Made by a program: the position numbers and the translations under genes. A stretch of DNA of 64,000 nt, from positions 3,985,001 to 4,049,000 of the forward strand of contig NC_015422.1 in NCBI RefSeq assembly GCF_000204645.1, given 5' to 3'. Every line of letters starts with the position of its first letter. Within the stretch, counting starts at the first letter, position 1. Below the pieces are notes generated by a model. It was not told the origin of the DNA, searched no databases, and saw nothing but the letters and a program-made list of their open reading frames with translations. The DNA is from Alicycliphilus denitrificans K601 (lineage in GTDB: Bacteria > Pseudomonadota > Gammaproteobacteria > Burkholderiales > Burkholderiaceae_C). This document shows positions 19,283 to 28,133 of this stretch, piece after piece.

Positions 19283-20002
19283 CTACTTGTCGGCGGCGGC
19301 TGCCGAGGCCAGGCGCTTTTCCACGTCCTGCGCGCCGATGGCGCCGGGCACGCGCGAGCCGTCGGCAAAGATCAGCGTGGGCGTGCCGGTGATCTTGTGC
19401 TTGCGTCCGAAGGCCAGGTTGCGCTGCAGCGCTGCCGTGTCGCAGCTGGCGGCGGTTGGGGTCTTGTCGCGCAGCATGTGGTCCTGCCAGGCGGCGGCGC
19501 GGTCCTTGGCGCACCAGATGTTGCGCGACTTCTCGGCCGAGTCGGGGCTCAGGATGGGGTAGAGGAACAGGTAAATGGTCACGTTGTCCACGTTCTGCAT
19601 GTCGCGCTCGAAGCGCTTGCAGTAGCCGCAGTTGGGGTCCTCGAACACGGCCAGCTTGCGCTCGCCCTTGCCGTGCACGATGGTGAACGCGTCCTGCAGC
19701 GGCAGTGCCTTGAAGTCCACGGCCGTCAGCTTGTTCAGGCGGTCCTCGGTCAGGTTGCGCCGCGCCTTGGTGTCGATCAGCTCGCCCTGGATCAGGTAGT
19801 TGCCCTGGGCATCGGTGTAGAACAGGTCCGTGCCGATGCGCACCTCGTAAAGCCCCTTCATCGGCGTGGTGCGCACCTCGTCGATCTGCTGCAGCTGCGG
19901 GATGCGCTCGGCCAGGGTCTTGCGGATCGCCGCCTCTTGCGCCGATGCGTTCAGGCCCAGGCACAGGGTGGCGGCGGCCAGCAGGGAGGGGAGAAGTTTC
20001 AT
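19283..20002 (-). CDS. dsbC: Periplasmic protein disulfide isomerase DsbC
   Basis: A 239-aa secreted thiol-disulfide isomerase that corrects wrong disulfide bonds in the periplasm. The signal peptide (MKLLPSLLAAATLCLGLNAS, cut near ASA-QE) is followed by the N-terminal dimerisation domain (about 25-80) and a thioredoxin fold. The active site is CGYC at residues 125-128, and the cis-proline loop (GTPTLIFADG) is near residue 205. The start at 20002 gives a proper signal peptide; an in-frame ATG at 20023 is possible. A UbiH-type hydroxylase ends upstream-side on the same strand, 43 bp away. Confidence 0.94.
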   Translation of the reverse strand: MKLLPSLLAAATLCLGLNASAQEAAIRKTLAERIPQLQQIDEVRTTPMKGLYEVRIGTDLFYTDAQGNYLIQGELIDTKARRNLTEDRLNKLTAVDFKALPLQDAFTIVHGKGERKLAVFEDPNCGYCKRFERDMQNVDNVTIYLFLYPILSPDSAEKSRNIWCAKDRAAAWQDHMLRDKTPTAASCDTAALQRNLAFGRKHKITGTPTLIFADGSRVPGAIGAQDVEKRLASAAAADK

Positions 20003-20045
20003 TGCGTCGTTCCGTTCTTTCATCTCTATGTGCGGGCGGGCACCA

Positions 20046-21176
20046 TCAATCGGTCCCCATGGCCCTTCGTGCTACCCAGGCCTTGAGCGGCCCGCTGTGC
20101 TCGAAGCCCTTCATGCCCCAGTTGCGCAGCGCGGCCAGCGCGCCCTCGCGCCGCGTGAACAGCTGCTGCAGGCCATCCATGGCCATGCCCATGGGCAGCA
20201 GCGCGGCCTTGCGTTCGCGTTCGTAGCTGCGCAGCACGCGCAGGTCGCCCACGCCGCGCCAAGCGGCGCGCTCGTGCAGCACGCGCGCCAGCGTGCGCGC
20301 GTCGCCCAGCCCCAGGTTCAGACCCTGGCCCGCCAGCGGGTGCACGTTGTGTGCCGCATCGCCGGCCAGCGCCCAGCTCATGCCGCCTCGGCCCGGCAGG
20401 GCGCCGCACCAGTGTCGTGCGCGCGCCTGTTGCAGCGGCCAGCTGGCACGCGGGGCCGTCTGCCGCAGCGCGCCCAGGTTGTCGCGGCTGATCTCCCGCA
20501 GGCGCTGCGTGAAGTCCTCCTCACCGGCCTGCAGCCAGTGCGCGGCCTGCTCCTGCGGGACGGACCACACGACGGCCACGGAGTTCCCCTGTGCGCCATC
20601 GAGCGGCAGGAACGCCAGGATGCTGCCGTCGGGCGCGAACCATTGGCGCGCCACCTGGCCATGCGGCCGCTCGCACGCCAGGCGCGTGGCGATCGCGTGC
20701 TGTGCGTAGGGGGTGACGTCGAACTCCACGCCGAACTCCACGCGCGTGCTGCTGGCGCGGCCCTCGCAGACCACGGTGAGCGGCGCGGCCACGGGCTCGG
20801 TCACCTGCTCCACCAGCGGCTGAAAGCGCACTGCGTCCGCCAGGCGCGCCTCCAGGGCCGGCACGTCCACGATCCAGGTCAGCGCGTCGCAGCCTTGCTG
20901 CGCGGCGTCGAAGCGCACCATGCCGTCCTGGTCGGCCTGCACCTGCATCTGCAGCACGGCAGTGGCGTGCTGCGCATCGGGCCAGCCGCGCACGGACTCC
21001 AGTAGCGCGCGCGAGGCGGCATTGAGCGCGTAGGCGCGCACGTCGGCCGCCGCTGGCTGCGTGCCCGCCGGCGGTGCGACGAGGGCCACGCGCATGCGCT
21101 CGCGCGCCAGCAAAAGTGCCAGGGTGCGGCCCACCACGCCCGCACCGCGGATACATACGTCAAAAGTCTGCGCCAT
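20046..21176 (-). CDS. UbiH/VisC-family FAD-dependent monooxygenase
   Basis: A 376-aa flavoprotein hydroxylase of the ubiquinone-biosynthesis family (UbiH/UbiF/UbiI/COQ6). The N-terminal Rossmann motif is present in modified form (VCIRGAGVVGRTLALLLARE), and the second FAD motif is ALAGDAAHNVHPLAGQGLNLG near residue 280. It probably hydroxylates the ubiquinone ring; which carbon it attacks cannot be told by eye. The start is ATG at 21176 (MAQTFDV). The frame continues far upstream, antisense to ychF, but this is a GC-bias artefact. dsbC lies downstream on the same strand; ychF is divergent. Confidence 0.9.
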   Translation of the reverse strand: MAQTFDVCIRGAGVVGRTLALLLARERMRVALVAPPAGTQPAAADVRAYALNAASRALLESVRGWPDAQHATAVLQMQVQADQDGMVRFDAAQQGCDALTWIVDVPALEARLADAVRFQPLVEQVTEPVAAPLTVVCEGRASSTRVEFGVEFDVTPYAQHAIATRLACERPHGQVARQWFAPDGSILAFLPLDGAQGNSVAVVWSVPQEQAAHWLQAGEEDFTQRLREISRDNLGALRQTAPRASWPLQQARARHWCGALPGRGGMSWALAGDAAHNVHPLAGQGLNLGLGDARTLARVLHERAAWRGVGDLRVLRSYERERKAALLPMGMAMDGLQQLFTRREGALAALRNWGMKGFEHSGPLKAWVARRAMGTD

Positions 21177-21317
21177 CCCCGGATTGTAGGGACGCTGCCG
21201 CAGGCCCTTGCGCCGCGGTGGTCGGCGCGCCGCGCGCAGCGATGGCCCCGGCAGGGAACGGCCTGCCGTGTCTCTTAAAATGACAGGTTTGTCTCGCCAA
21301 CCAACGAAAGCCCTGCC

Positions 21318-22412
21318 ATGAGCCTGCAATGCGGCATCGTGGGCCTGCCCAACGTGGGCAAGTCCACTCTCTTCAACGCCCTCACCAAGGCCGGCATCGC
21401 CGCCGAGAACTACCCCTTCTGCACCATCGAGCCCAACACCGGCGTGGTGGAGGTGCCCGATCCGCGCCTGGCGCAGCTGGCCGAGATCGTCAAGCCCGAG
21501 CGCACCGTGCCCGCCATCGTCGAGTTCGTGGACATCGCGGGCCTGGTGGCCGGCGCGAGCAAGGGCGAGGGCCTGGGCAACCAGTTCCTGGCGCACATCC
21601 GCGAGACGGACGCCATCGTCAACGTGGTGCGCTGTTTCGAGGACCCGAACGTCGTTCACGTGGCCGGCCGGGTGGACCCCATTGCCGACATCGAGGTGAT
21701 CCAGACCGAGCTGTGCCTGGCGGACCTGGCCACCGTCGAGAAGGCGCTGAACCGCTACAGCAAGGCCGCCAAGAGCGGCAACGACAAGGAGGCGGCCAAG
21801 CTCGTCTCGCTGCTCACGCCGCTGCAGGCCGCGCTCGACCAGGGCAAGCCCGCGCGCAGCGTGCCGGTAGGCAAGGAGGACGCGCCTCTGCTCAAGCAGT
21901 TCTGCCTGATCACGGCCAAGCCCGCGATGTTCGTGGGCAACGTGGCCGAGGACGGCTTCGAGAACAACCCGCTGCTCGACAAGCTCAAGGACTACGCCGC
22001 CGCGCAGAATGCTCCCGTGGTGGCCATCTGCGCCAAGATCGAGGCCGAGATGGCCGAGATGGGCGACGAGGACCGCGACATGTTCCTGCAGGAAATGGGC
22101 CTGGAGGAGCCCGGCCTGAACCGCCTGATCCGCGCCGGCTACGACCTGCTGGGCCTGCAGACCTACTTCACCGCCGGCGTGAAGGAAGTGCGCGCCTGGA
22201 CCATCCACAAGGGTGACACCGCGCCCCAGGCGGCCGGCGTGATCCACGGTGACTTCGAGCGCGGTTTCATCCGCGCGCAGACTATCGCGTTCGACGACTT
22301 CATCCAGTACAAGGGCGAGCAGGGCGCCAAGGACGCGGGCAAGATGCGTGCGGAGGGCAAGGAATACGTGGTCAGGGATGGGGATGTGATGAACTTCTTG
22401 TTCAACGTCTGA
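21318..22412 (+). CDS. ychF: Ribosome-associated ATPase YchF/OLA1
   Basis: A 364-aa Obg-related P-loop ATPase that binds ribosomes and is linked to stress responses. The P-loop [14 protein letters not shown] is near residues 9-22, the switch II motif is [20 protein letters not shown], and the specificity motif departs from NKxD as is usual for this ATP-preferring family. A coiled-coil segment and a C-terminal TGS domain (about 280-364) follow. The start [16 protein letters not shown] is canonical. The gene is followed by a strong terminator and then by mobile DNA, so its 3' flank is the left edge of the accessory region. Confidence 0.96.
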   Translation: MSLQCGIVGLPNVGKSTLFNALTKAGIAAENYPFCTIEPNTGVVEVPDPRLAQLAEIVKPERTVPAIVEFVDIAGLVAGASKGEGLGNQFLAHIRETDAIVNVVRCFEDPNVVHVAGRVDPIADIEVIQTELCLADLATVEKALNRYSKAAKSGNDKEAAKLVSLLTPLQAALDQGKPARSVPVGKEDAPLLKQFCLITAKPAMFVGNVAEDGFENNPLLDKLKDYAAAQNAPVVAICAKIEAEMAEMGDEDRDMFLQEMGLEEPGLNRLIRAGYDLLGLQTYFTAGVKEVRAWTIHKGDTAPQAAGVIHGDFERGFIRAQTIAFDDFIQYKGEQGAKDAGKMRAEGKEYVVRDGDVMNFLFNV

Positions 22413-22472
22413 TTCGATCAAGCCATTTCAGGCGATTGCACCTGCTTGCAGGTGCATCGTTGAAATCGACGC

Positions 22473-22499
22473 AAAGCCCCGTGGATACGGGGCTTTTTC
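22473..22499 (+). terminator. Rho-independent terminator after ychF
   Basis: A 9-bp stem (22473-22481 with 22488-22496), 6-nt loop and T-run. A second small hairpin (TGCACCTGC/GCAGGTGCA, 22437-22456) precedes it. The rest of 22413-22630 shows no gene. Confidence 0.85.
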
Positions 22500-22630
22500 A
22501 TTTCAGCTCGTTGCATGCAACGACACTTGATAGCGCTGCGCAAGTGAATACAGGCGTGTATATGGTTCTTGCACCAGGTCGATGAAGGTGTATACGATGA
22601 AGCCCTGAGGACGAACAGGAGAGCTTCACG

Positions 22631-22840
22631 ATGCTGACAGACGCCCAGTGCCGAGCCGCCAAGCCTAGAGAAGGCATCTACCGCCTCAATGACTACAAGG
22701 GGCTGTACCTAGAGATCAAACCCAACGGCATCAAGGCTTGGCGCTATCGCTTCAAGCTCAATGACAAGGCATCATGGTTCGCACTTGGCGACTACCCCAG
22801 CGTGACGCTCGGCGAGGCCAGAGAGAAGTGCGAGGCGGCG
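22631..22840 (+). pseudogene. Tyrosine-recombinase (P4-type integrase) N-terminal fragment
   Basis: About 70 residues of a phage/island integrase: the DUF4102 Arm-binding domain (DAQCRAAKPREGIYRLND, then GLYLEIKPNGIKAWRYRF and LGDYPSVTLGEAREK). In intact relatives the next residues begin the core-binding domain, but here the sequence changes abruptly at 22841, where an IS3-type terminus begins. The catalytic Arg, His and Tyr are all missing, so it cannot recombine DNA. It points away from ychF, and is the only visible trace of an integrative element that may have brought in part of the accessory region. Confidence 0.85.
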
Positions 22841-22908
22841 TGACCTGCCCCCCACCAGCCGTACCACAGTAAACGAGAGAAGCCCGTCAACCCAGGAGAA
22901 TGACGGAC

Positions 22909-23175
22909 ATGAAGAAGAGCAGGTTCGGCGACGAACAAATCATTGGCTTCTTGCGACAGGCCGAAGCCGGCATGGGCATCCCCGAGTTGTGCCGCAGCGG
23001 CGGCTTCAGCCAGGCCACGTTTTACAAATGGCGTGCCAAGTTCGGCGGCATGCAGGTCTCAGAGGCCCAGCGCCTGCGCGAGCTTGAGAGCGAGAACGCA
23101 AAGCTCAAGAAACTGCTGGCCGAAGCCCACCTGGACATCCACGCCCTCAAGAGCGTCTTCGGGGTAAAGCGCTAG
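22909..23175 (+). CDS. IS3 family transposase OrfA
   Basis: An 88-aa helix-turn-helix protein of the IS407-group OrfA type: KKSRFGDEQIIGFLRQAEAG, then FSQATFYKWRAKFGG, and a C-terminal leucine-zipper region (RLRELESENAKLKKLLAEAH). The start at 22909 has AGGAG 10 nt upstream; an ATG 9 bp earlier is also possible. In an intact element a programmed -1 frameshift near its end fuses it to OrfB to make the active transposase. Here OrfB is broken, so OrfA is probably non-functional in transposition. Confidence 0.88.
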   Translation: MKKSRFGDEQIIGFLRQAEAGMGIPELCRSGGFSQATFYKWRAKFGGMQVSEAQRLRELESENAKLKKLLAEAHLDIHALKSVFGVKR

Positions 23176-23425
23176 CCCCACAGGCGCGCCGCGATGCCAT
23201 CCGGCAGATGATTGAGCAGCATCACCTCTCGGAGCGGCACGCCTGCCGCCTTGTGGGGCTATCCCGAGACAGCTACCGCCACCCACCGCAGCCCAGCGAG
23301 CTCAACGCCACCCTGGGTGAACAGATTCGGCAAACGGCCTTGGTGCGCCGCCGATTCGGCTACCGGCGCATCCACGACATGCTGCGCCAGCAGTTTCCGG
23401 GGGTGAACCACAAGCGCATCTATCG
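23172..23425 (+). pseudogene. IS3 family OrfB transposase, N-terminal fragment
   Basis: About 85 residues of OrfB (LAPQARRDAIRQMIEQHHLS, then RHACRLVGLSRDSYRHPP and RRFGYRRIHDMLRQ, ending at NHKRIYR). The frame overlaps the end of orfA as expected for a frameshifted pair. The whole rve catalytic domain (DDE) is lost. It is cut off close to the left end of the IS66 element. Confidence 0.85.
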
Positions 23426-23504
23426 TATGCGGCTGGCGAACCCATCTTGAATGAGGTGGTAAGGCTGAGCAAGATCGTGTGCACGCAACATTGGCGTGGA
23501 CACG

Positions 23505-23933
23505 ATGCTCAAAGACCCTCAGACCCCGCGCTATGCGCAGCGGCGCACGCACCGCACCTACACCCCGCAATTCAAGGCCGAGCTGGTGGCTGCCTGCCGA
23601 CAGCCAGGCGCATCGGTCGCGGCGGTGGCCCTGCAACATGGCATGAACGCCAACGTGCTACACCGCTGGCTCAAGGAATGGGCGCAGGGATTTCACCGTC
23701 TTGAAGCTGGCGTCAGCACTGCAGTCGTTGCTTCCCCACCCCCGGCCTTTATCCCCATCGACCTGAGCGCAGTACCGCCGGCGTCTGCTGGTGAGCTGCC
23801 ATCCGCGTCCTTGCCAACGCCAGCGGACGGCATCCGCATCGAATGCCAGCGCCCCGGCATGTCCGTGACCGTGCACTGGCCCTTGTCTGGCGCCGCCGAG
23901 TGCGCCCAGATGCTGCGGGAGTTGTTGCGGTGA
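23505..23933 (+). CDS. tnpA: IS66 accessory protein TnpA
   Basis: A 142-aa protein of the IS66 Orf1/TnpA type. The N-terminus carries a helix-turn-helix (TYTPQFKAELVAACRQPGAS, then VALQHGMNANVLHRWLKEW), and the C-terminus has the family's GIRIECQRPGMSVTVHWPLS-type segment. It is needed together with TnpB and TnpC for transposition of typical IS66 elements. A GTG 9 bp upstream is an alternative start. Its stop overlaps the tnpB start as GTGA, which couples translation. Confidence 0.88.
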   Translation: MLKDPQTPRYAQRRTHRTYTPQFKAELVAACRQPGASVAAVALQHGMNANVLHRWLKEWAQGFHRLEAGVSTAVVASPPPAFIPIDLSAVPPASAGELPSASLPTPADGIRIECQRPGMSVTVHWPLSGAAECAQMLRELLR

Positions 23934-24262
23934 TCCGTATCGATGAGGCCTGGCTGGCCACCACCCCGCTGGACATGCGCGCGGGCACGGACACGGCCCT
24001 GGCGCGGGTGATCGCCACCTTCGGCGCGGCCCACCCGCACCATGCCTACGTCTTCGCCAACCAGAGAGCCAATCGCCTGAAGGTCCTGGTACATGACGGT
24101 GTGGGGCTGTGGCTGGCCGCGCGCCGGCTGCACCAGGGCAAGTTTGTCTGGGCACCTGCGGGCAGTCCGAACGTGGCGTTGGAACACGCCCAGCTCAACG
24201 CCCTGGTGCTGGGCCTGCCCTGGCAGCGTGTGGGCTCGCAAGGTGCCATCAGCGTGGTCTGA
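23930..24262 (+). CDS. tnpB: IS66 accessory protein TnpB
   Basis: A 110-aa IS66 Orf2 family protein (DUF/IS66_Orf2): WLATTPLDMRAGTDTALARV, then HHAYVFANQRANRLKVLVHD and GLWLAARRLHQGKF. It starts with GTG at 23930, overlapping the tnpA stop. The family has no known catalytic activity but is required for efficient transposition. Confidence 0.9.
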   Translation: MIRIDEAWLATTPLDMRAGTDTALARVIATFGAAHPHHAYVFANQRANRLKVLVHDGVGLWLAARRLHQGKFVWAPAGSPNVALEHAQLNALVLGLPWQRVGSQGAISVV

Positions 24263-24344
24263 ATCGTCGGCGCAAGGGCGTGGCCGTGGCAATCGGGAGA
24301 TGCGTCAATGGCTGGACCCAGGGTGAGCGGGCACACTGCCAGCC

Positions 24345-25859
24345 ATGGTGATCGACGAGCAAGCCCTGAGCGAACTGGACGCAGAGCAACTGCGCGAAGT
24401 GACCCAGCGCCTGCTGGCCGAACTGCGTCACCAGCGCGCGCTCAACGAGAAGCTCACCTATGAGTGCGCGCTGCTCAAGCGGCTGAAGTTCGCCGCCCAA
24501 TCCGAGCGGCACAGCGCCGATCAGAAGAGCCTGCTGGAAGACGAGATCGATGCCGACCTGGCGGCGGTCGCTGTCGAGATTGAGCAACTCCAGCCGCCTG
24601 CGGCTGCGCCCGAAGCCAAGCAACAGCCCAAACGCCAGCCGCTGCCGGCCCACCTGCCGCGCCGCGAAATCCGCCACGAGCCTGAGTCGACCACCTGCGC
24701 CTGTGGCTGCCGGATGCAGCGCATCGGCGAAGACGTGGCCGAGAAGCTGGACTACGTGCCCGGCGTGTTTACCGTGGAGCGCTACATCCGTGGCAAGTGG
24801 GCGTGCACCCAGTGCGAAACTATCACCCAGGCGCCGGTCGAGGCCCATGTGATCGATAAAGGCATCCCGACTGCCGGCCTGCTGGCCCAAGTGCTGGTGG
24901 CCAAGTACCAGGATCACCAGCCCTTGTACCGGCAGGAGAACATCTTTGGTCGCGCCGGCCTGGCGATTCCAAGATCCACCCTGGCGCAGTGGGTAGGCAC
25001 CTGCGGTGCGCGGCTGCAACCGCTGGTCGATGCCCTGAAGGCCGAGGTGCTCGGCCACCGGGTGTTGCACGGTGATGAGACCCCGGTGGCCATGCTCAAG
25101 CCGGGCAGCGGTAAAACGCACCGGGCCTACCTGTGGGCCTATGCCCCGGGAGCGTTTGAAGCCACGCGGGCCGTGGTCTATGACTTCTGCGAGTCCCGCG
25201 CCGGAGAACACGCCCGCGCCTTTCTGGGGGACTGGCGCGGCAGCCTGATCTGTGACGACTATGCCGGCTACAAGGCCAGCTTTAGCCAGGGCGTGACCGA
25301 AGCCGGTTGCCTGGCACACGCCCGGCGCAAGTTCTTCGACCTGCACGCAGCGGGCAAGAGCCAGATCGCCGAATTGGCCCTGATGCAGTTCGCCCGGGTC
25401 TATGAGATCGAACGGCAAGTTCAGCCCCTGGCGGCACCAGAGCGGTTGCAGGTGCGCCAGCAGCACAGTCGGCCCATTCTGGACGCGTTGCACCAGTGGA
25501 TGGTGCTGCAACGCCAGCAGGTGGCGGGCAACTCGGCGACGGCCAAGGCGCTGGACTACAGCCTCAAGCGCTGGGCAGCGCTCACGCGCTTCGTCGATGA
25601 CCCGCAGCTGCCGCCGGACAACAATTGGATCGAAAACCAGATCAGGCCTGTGGCCCTGGGGCGCTCGAACTGGTTGTTCGCCGGCAGCTTGCGCGCGGGC
25701 CAGCGGGCGGCCGCCGTGATGAGCCTGATCCAGTCAGCGCGCATGAACGGGCACGACCCATATGCCTATCTCAAGGATGTGCTGACCCGGCTGCCCACGC
25801 ACAAGGCCAGCCGGATTGAAGAACTGCTGCCGCATCGCTGGCAACCCATCGATATCTGA
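24345..25859 (+). CDS. tnpC: IS66 DDE transposase TnpC
   Basis: A 504-aa transposase. The N-terminal leucine-rich coiled coil (about 1-60) is followed by a zinc-finger-like region (STTCACGCRMQRIGE, then KWACTQCETI). The DDE catalytic core has its first Asp in VLHGDETPVAML, the second in ICDDYAGYK and the Glu in DNNWIENQIRPVALG. The C-terminal IS66_C segment ends with the family's LPTHKASRIEELLPHRW-type motif. It is full length and should be active. A gap of 82 bp separates it from tnpB. Confidence 0.94.
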   Translation: MVIDEQALSELDAEQLREVTQRLLAELRHQRALNEKLTYECALLKRLKFAAQSERHSADQKSLLEDEIDADLAAVAVEIEQLQPPAAAPEAKQQPKRQPLPAHLPRREIRHEPESTTCACGCRMQRIGEDVAEKLDYVPGVFTVERYIRGKWACTQCETITQAPVEAHVIDKGIPTAGLLAQVLVAKYQDHQPLYRQENIFGRAGLAIPRSTLAQWVGTCGARLQPLVDALKAEVLGHRVLHGDETPVAMLKPGSGKTHRAYLWAYAPGAFEATRAVVYDFCESRAGEHARAFLGDWRGSLICDDYAGYKASFSQGVTEAGCLAHARRKFFDLHAAGKSQIAELALMQFARVYEIERQVQPLAAPERLQVRQQHSRPILDALHQWMVLQRQQVAGNSATAKALDYSLKRWAALTRFVDDPQLPPDNNWIENQIRPVALGRSNWLFAGSLRAGQRAAAVMSLIQSARMNGHDPYAYLKDVLTRLPTHKASRIEELLPHRWQPIDI

Positions 25860-25911
25860 TCATCAGCCATGGCCGCCAGCGGCGGTCAACATGGGTTTGC
25901 CGTGCGCTTAC

Positions 25912-26499
25912 GGTGATCACCACGCTCGTTCGCTCGTACAGCTTGGAGAGCAGGTGGAACAGCATGGCGCCGCCCGACTGCGTGAACGGCAGATAGCCCA
26001 GTTCATCCAGGATCACCAGATCGACGTACATCAGCCGGTGTGCCAACTGCCCGGCCTTGCTCTGCGCCTTCTCCAGCTCCAGGGCGTTGACCAGTTCCAC
26101 CGTGGAGAAGAAGCGCACCCGCTTGCCATGCATGCGGATCGCCTCGATCCCCAGGCTGGTGGCCAGGTGGGTCTTGCCTGTGCCGGGGCCACCAACCAGC
26201 ACCACGTTGTGCGCCGACTCCACGAAGCGAAGGGTGTGCAATTGGCGCACCAGCGCCTCATCGAGCTGCGCGTGGGCGAAGTCAAAGCCGGCGAGATCGC
26301 GGTGCGATGGGAAGCGCGCCACGCGCATCTGGTAAGCCATGGAGCGCACCTCGCGCTGCGCGGTCTCTGCCTTGATGAGCTGGTGCAGCACGGCCTCGTG
26401 ATCCAGCGACTTCATGCGTGCAGTGCCCAGCACCTCCGGCCAGGCACTGGCCATGCCGTGCAAGCCCAGAGCCTTGAAGGCATCCATGAGGTCATGCAT
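25912..26499 (-). pseudogene. istB: IS21 helper ATPase IstB, C-terminus lost
   Basis: About 196 residues of the DnaC-like AAA+ helper. Walker A is VLVGGPGTGKTHLATSLG and Walker B is VDLVILDELGYLPF. The reading matches IstB up to YERTSVVIT and then runs directly into the IS66 end, adding unrelated residues before a stop at 25771. The last 60 or so residues are gone. The start ATG at 26499 overlaps the istA stop by 8 nt. IstB normally directs IstA to target DNA, so this copy is unlikely to support transposition. Confidence 0.9.
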
Positions 26500-28027
26500 G
26501 CTCGGACTCCGGTGAGGCCTCTTGAGGCTGGGCGTTGCGCAGCGCGTCGTAGCGCTGCAGGTTGGCCAGTGGCGGCGTGTTGAGCGTGAGCATGGTGGCC
26601 ACCGGTGGCTCAGGCATGCGCTGCTCCTGCAAGCGCGAGAGCACGTTGAGCACGTGCTCGGCACTCACCCGCCCCGACTGCAGTGCCAGCTCCACCGCCA
26701 CAAGCACGGCTTCGAGCCCATGCAGGCTCACGCCCATGAGCACCTGCGCCATCACCCTGTCGCCACCGCTGTGGCGCAGCAACTGGCGCTGCAACTCCTG
26801 CAGGGGTTCGGGCATGGTCTTGAAGGGCGCGCCGTTGCGCAGCGCGCCGGGCTTGCGCTCGATCAGCGCGATGTAGTGCATCCAGTCGTAGAGCGTCTGG
26901 TCCCGCTCGAAGCTGCGCTGCAGGCGCACCTGTCGCCCATCGGGACCGACCACCAGCAGGCCATCTGCGTAGGCCCGCAGACTGACCACCGCGTGGATCC
27001 ACTCGCATGGCACGCTGTAGCGGTTGCGCTGGAAGTGGATCAACGAAGTGGCAGAGACCCGCACCGGCTGCTCCACATAGCCATCAAACGCCCGGGGGTT
27101 GGGCATGAGGCGTGCACGTTCGTCCTGCCAGACGTCGGCCACCGTGAGGTGCCCCCACTCTGGGTGACTCATCTCGCCCCAGGCCTTCACACAGGCTTGC
27201 TCCAGCCAGTCGTTGATCTCGTCAAGCGATCCCCAGCGCCGCTCACTGGCCTCACGCCAGATGTCCTTGCGCCGGTCCTGGACGTTCTTCTCGACGACGC
27301 CCTTCTCCCAGCCGGCGGCCCGGTTACAGAACTCCGGCTCGAACAGGTAGTGCCCGGTCATGGCCTCGAAACGCGCATTGACGCTGCGCTGCTTGCCCTG
27401 GCCGACCTTGTCGACCGCGGTCTTCATGTTGTCGTAGATGCCCCGGCGGGGCACGCCACCGAAGAGGGCGAACGCCCGTGCGTGGGCATCGAACAGCATC
27501 TCGTGCGCCTGGCTGTAGTAGGCCACCAGACAGAAGGCGCGACTGGCCGCCAGCTTGGTGTGTGCCACCTCCAGGCGGCGGCGCAGACCGCCGATGAAGA
27601 GGTACTCGCAGCTCCAGTCGAACTGGAATGCCTCGCCCAACTCGAAGCTCAGCGGCACGAACCCCGCGCCGCGTGACGCGTTGCCTTGCTCTTGCTGCCA
27701 GCGCTGGGCAAAGGCGTACACCGGCCCCCAACTGCCGCTGTAGCCCTGCGCCCGCAGCGCTTCAAACATCGCCTTGATCCCGCGCCGATCGCGTTTGCTG
27801 CGATGGCTATCGGCCTTGAGCCATTGGCCCAACTGTTCCTTGTACGGTTCCAGGATGCTGGGGCCTGACACCCGCTGCGGGTATCGGGGTTCGGCCATCT
27901 GCCCGTCTTTGAGCCACTTGGTGGCTGTATTGCGCGAGATGCCCAGCCTGCGGCTGGCCTCGCGCACCGACACGTCCTGCCTCAGCACGAGGCGGCGCAA
28001 CTTGCTCAATGTGCTCACGTTGATCAC
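26492..28027 (-). CDS. istA: IS21 transposase IstA
   Basis: A 511-aa transposase starting with GTG at 28027. The N-terminal helix-turn-helix (LRQDVSVREASRRLGISRNT) binds the ends. The rve catalytic domain begins near residue 130 (FQFDWSCEYLFIGG carries the first Asp) and continues through IYDNMKTAV (second Asp) and WEKGVVEKNVQDRRK (Glu). The C-terminal part is as expected for the family. It is full length and intact, but its partner IstB is truncated. Confidence 0.92.
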   Translation of the reverse strand: MINVSTLSKLRRLVLRQDVSVREASRRLGISRNTATKWLKDGQMAEPRYPQRVSGPSILEPYKEQLGQWLKADSHRSKRDRRGIKAMFEALRAQGYSGSWGPVYAFAQRWQQEQGNASRGAGFVPLSFELGEAFQFDWSCEYLFIGGLRRRLEVAHTKLAASRAFCLVAYYSQAHEMLFDAHARAFALFGGVPRRGIYDNMKTAVDKVGQGKQRSVNARFEAMTGHYLFEPEFCNRAAGWEKGVVEKNVQDRRKDIWREASERRWGSLDEINDWLEQACVKAWGEMSHPEWGHLTVADVWQDERARLMPNPRAFDGYVEQPVRVSATSLIHFQRNRYSVPCEWIHAVVSLRAYADGLLVVGPDGRQVRLQRSFERDQTLYDWMHYIALIERKPGALRNGAPFKTMPEPLQELQRQLLRHSGGDRVMAQVLMGVSLHGLEAVLVAVELALQSGRVSAEHVLNVLSRLQEQRMPEPPVATMLTLNTPPLANLQRYDALRNAQPQEASPESEHA

Positions 28028-28133
28028 TCCTGCTCCCCCGTGCTGAAAAATTCAGCACGATAGAGCGGCAACGTGGCTCAGATTTCAACGTGAACGCGTC
28101 CCGAAATGGCCCAGATTTGGAAATGAATCAACA

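Larger units (their letters stand above)
22841..23425 (+). mobile_element. IS3 family (IS407-group) remnant, right part lost
   Basis: The left end TGACCTGCCCCCCACCAG resembles IS407-group termini and interrupts the integrase exactly at 22841. It contains an intact orfA and only the first part of orfB. Recognisable orfB sequence stops near 23425; a 33-bp stretch of unknown origin and then the IS66 left end follow. Confidence 0.8.
23459..25911. mobile_element. IS66 family insertion sequence, complete
   Basis: About 2.45 kb with the three usual genes tnpA, tnpB and tnpC. Both ends start with GTAAG reading inward (23459 and 25911) and share a GCAA block a few bases further in. The 8 bp outside each end (ATGAGGTG and GGTGATCA) do not match, and the two flanks come from different elements (IS3 on the left, IS21 on the right). 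This is therefore not a simple insertion. Confidence 0.85.
25912..28133 (-). mobile_element. IS21 family element, one end lost
   Basis: Contains intact istA and a truncated istB in the usual overlapping order. The intact outer end is at 28133, where the minus strand begins TGTTGATTCATTTCC. Two copies of an AAATCTGRGCCA motif (28075-28085 and 28108-28118) are the multiple terminal repeats typical of IS21. The other end is missing because the IS66 terminus replaces istB at 25911/25912. A perfect hairpin (28040-28047 with 28051-28058) sits just upstream of istA and may limit read-through. Confidence 0.85.

Noticed and set aside
21177..22421. Minus-strand extension of the UbiH-type frame through ychF
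   Set aside because: It lies antisense to ychF; the flavoprotein starts naturally at 21176 with its Rossmann motif.
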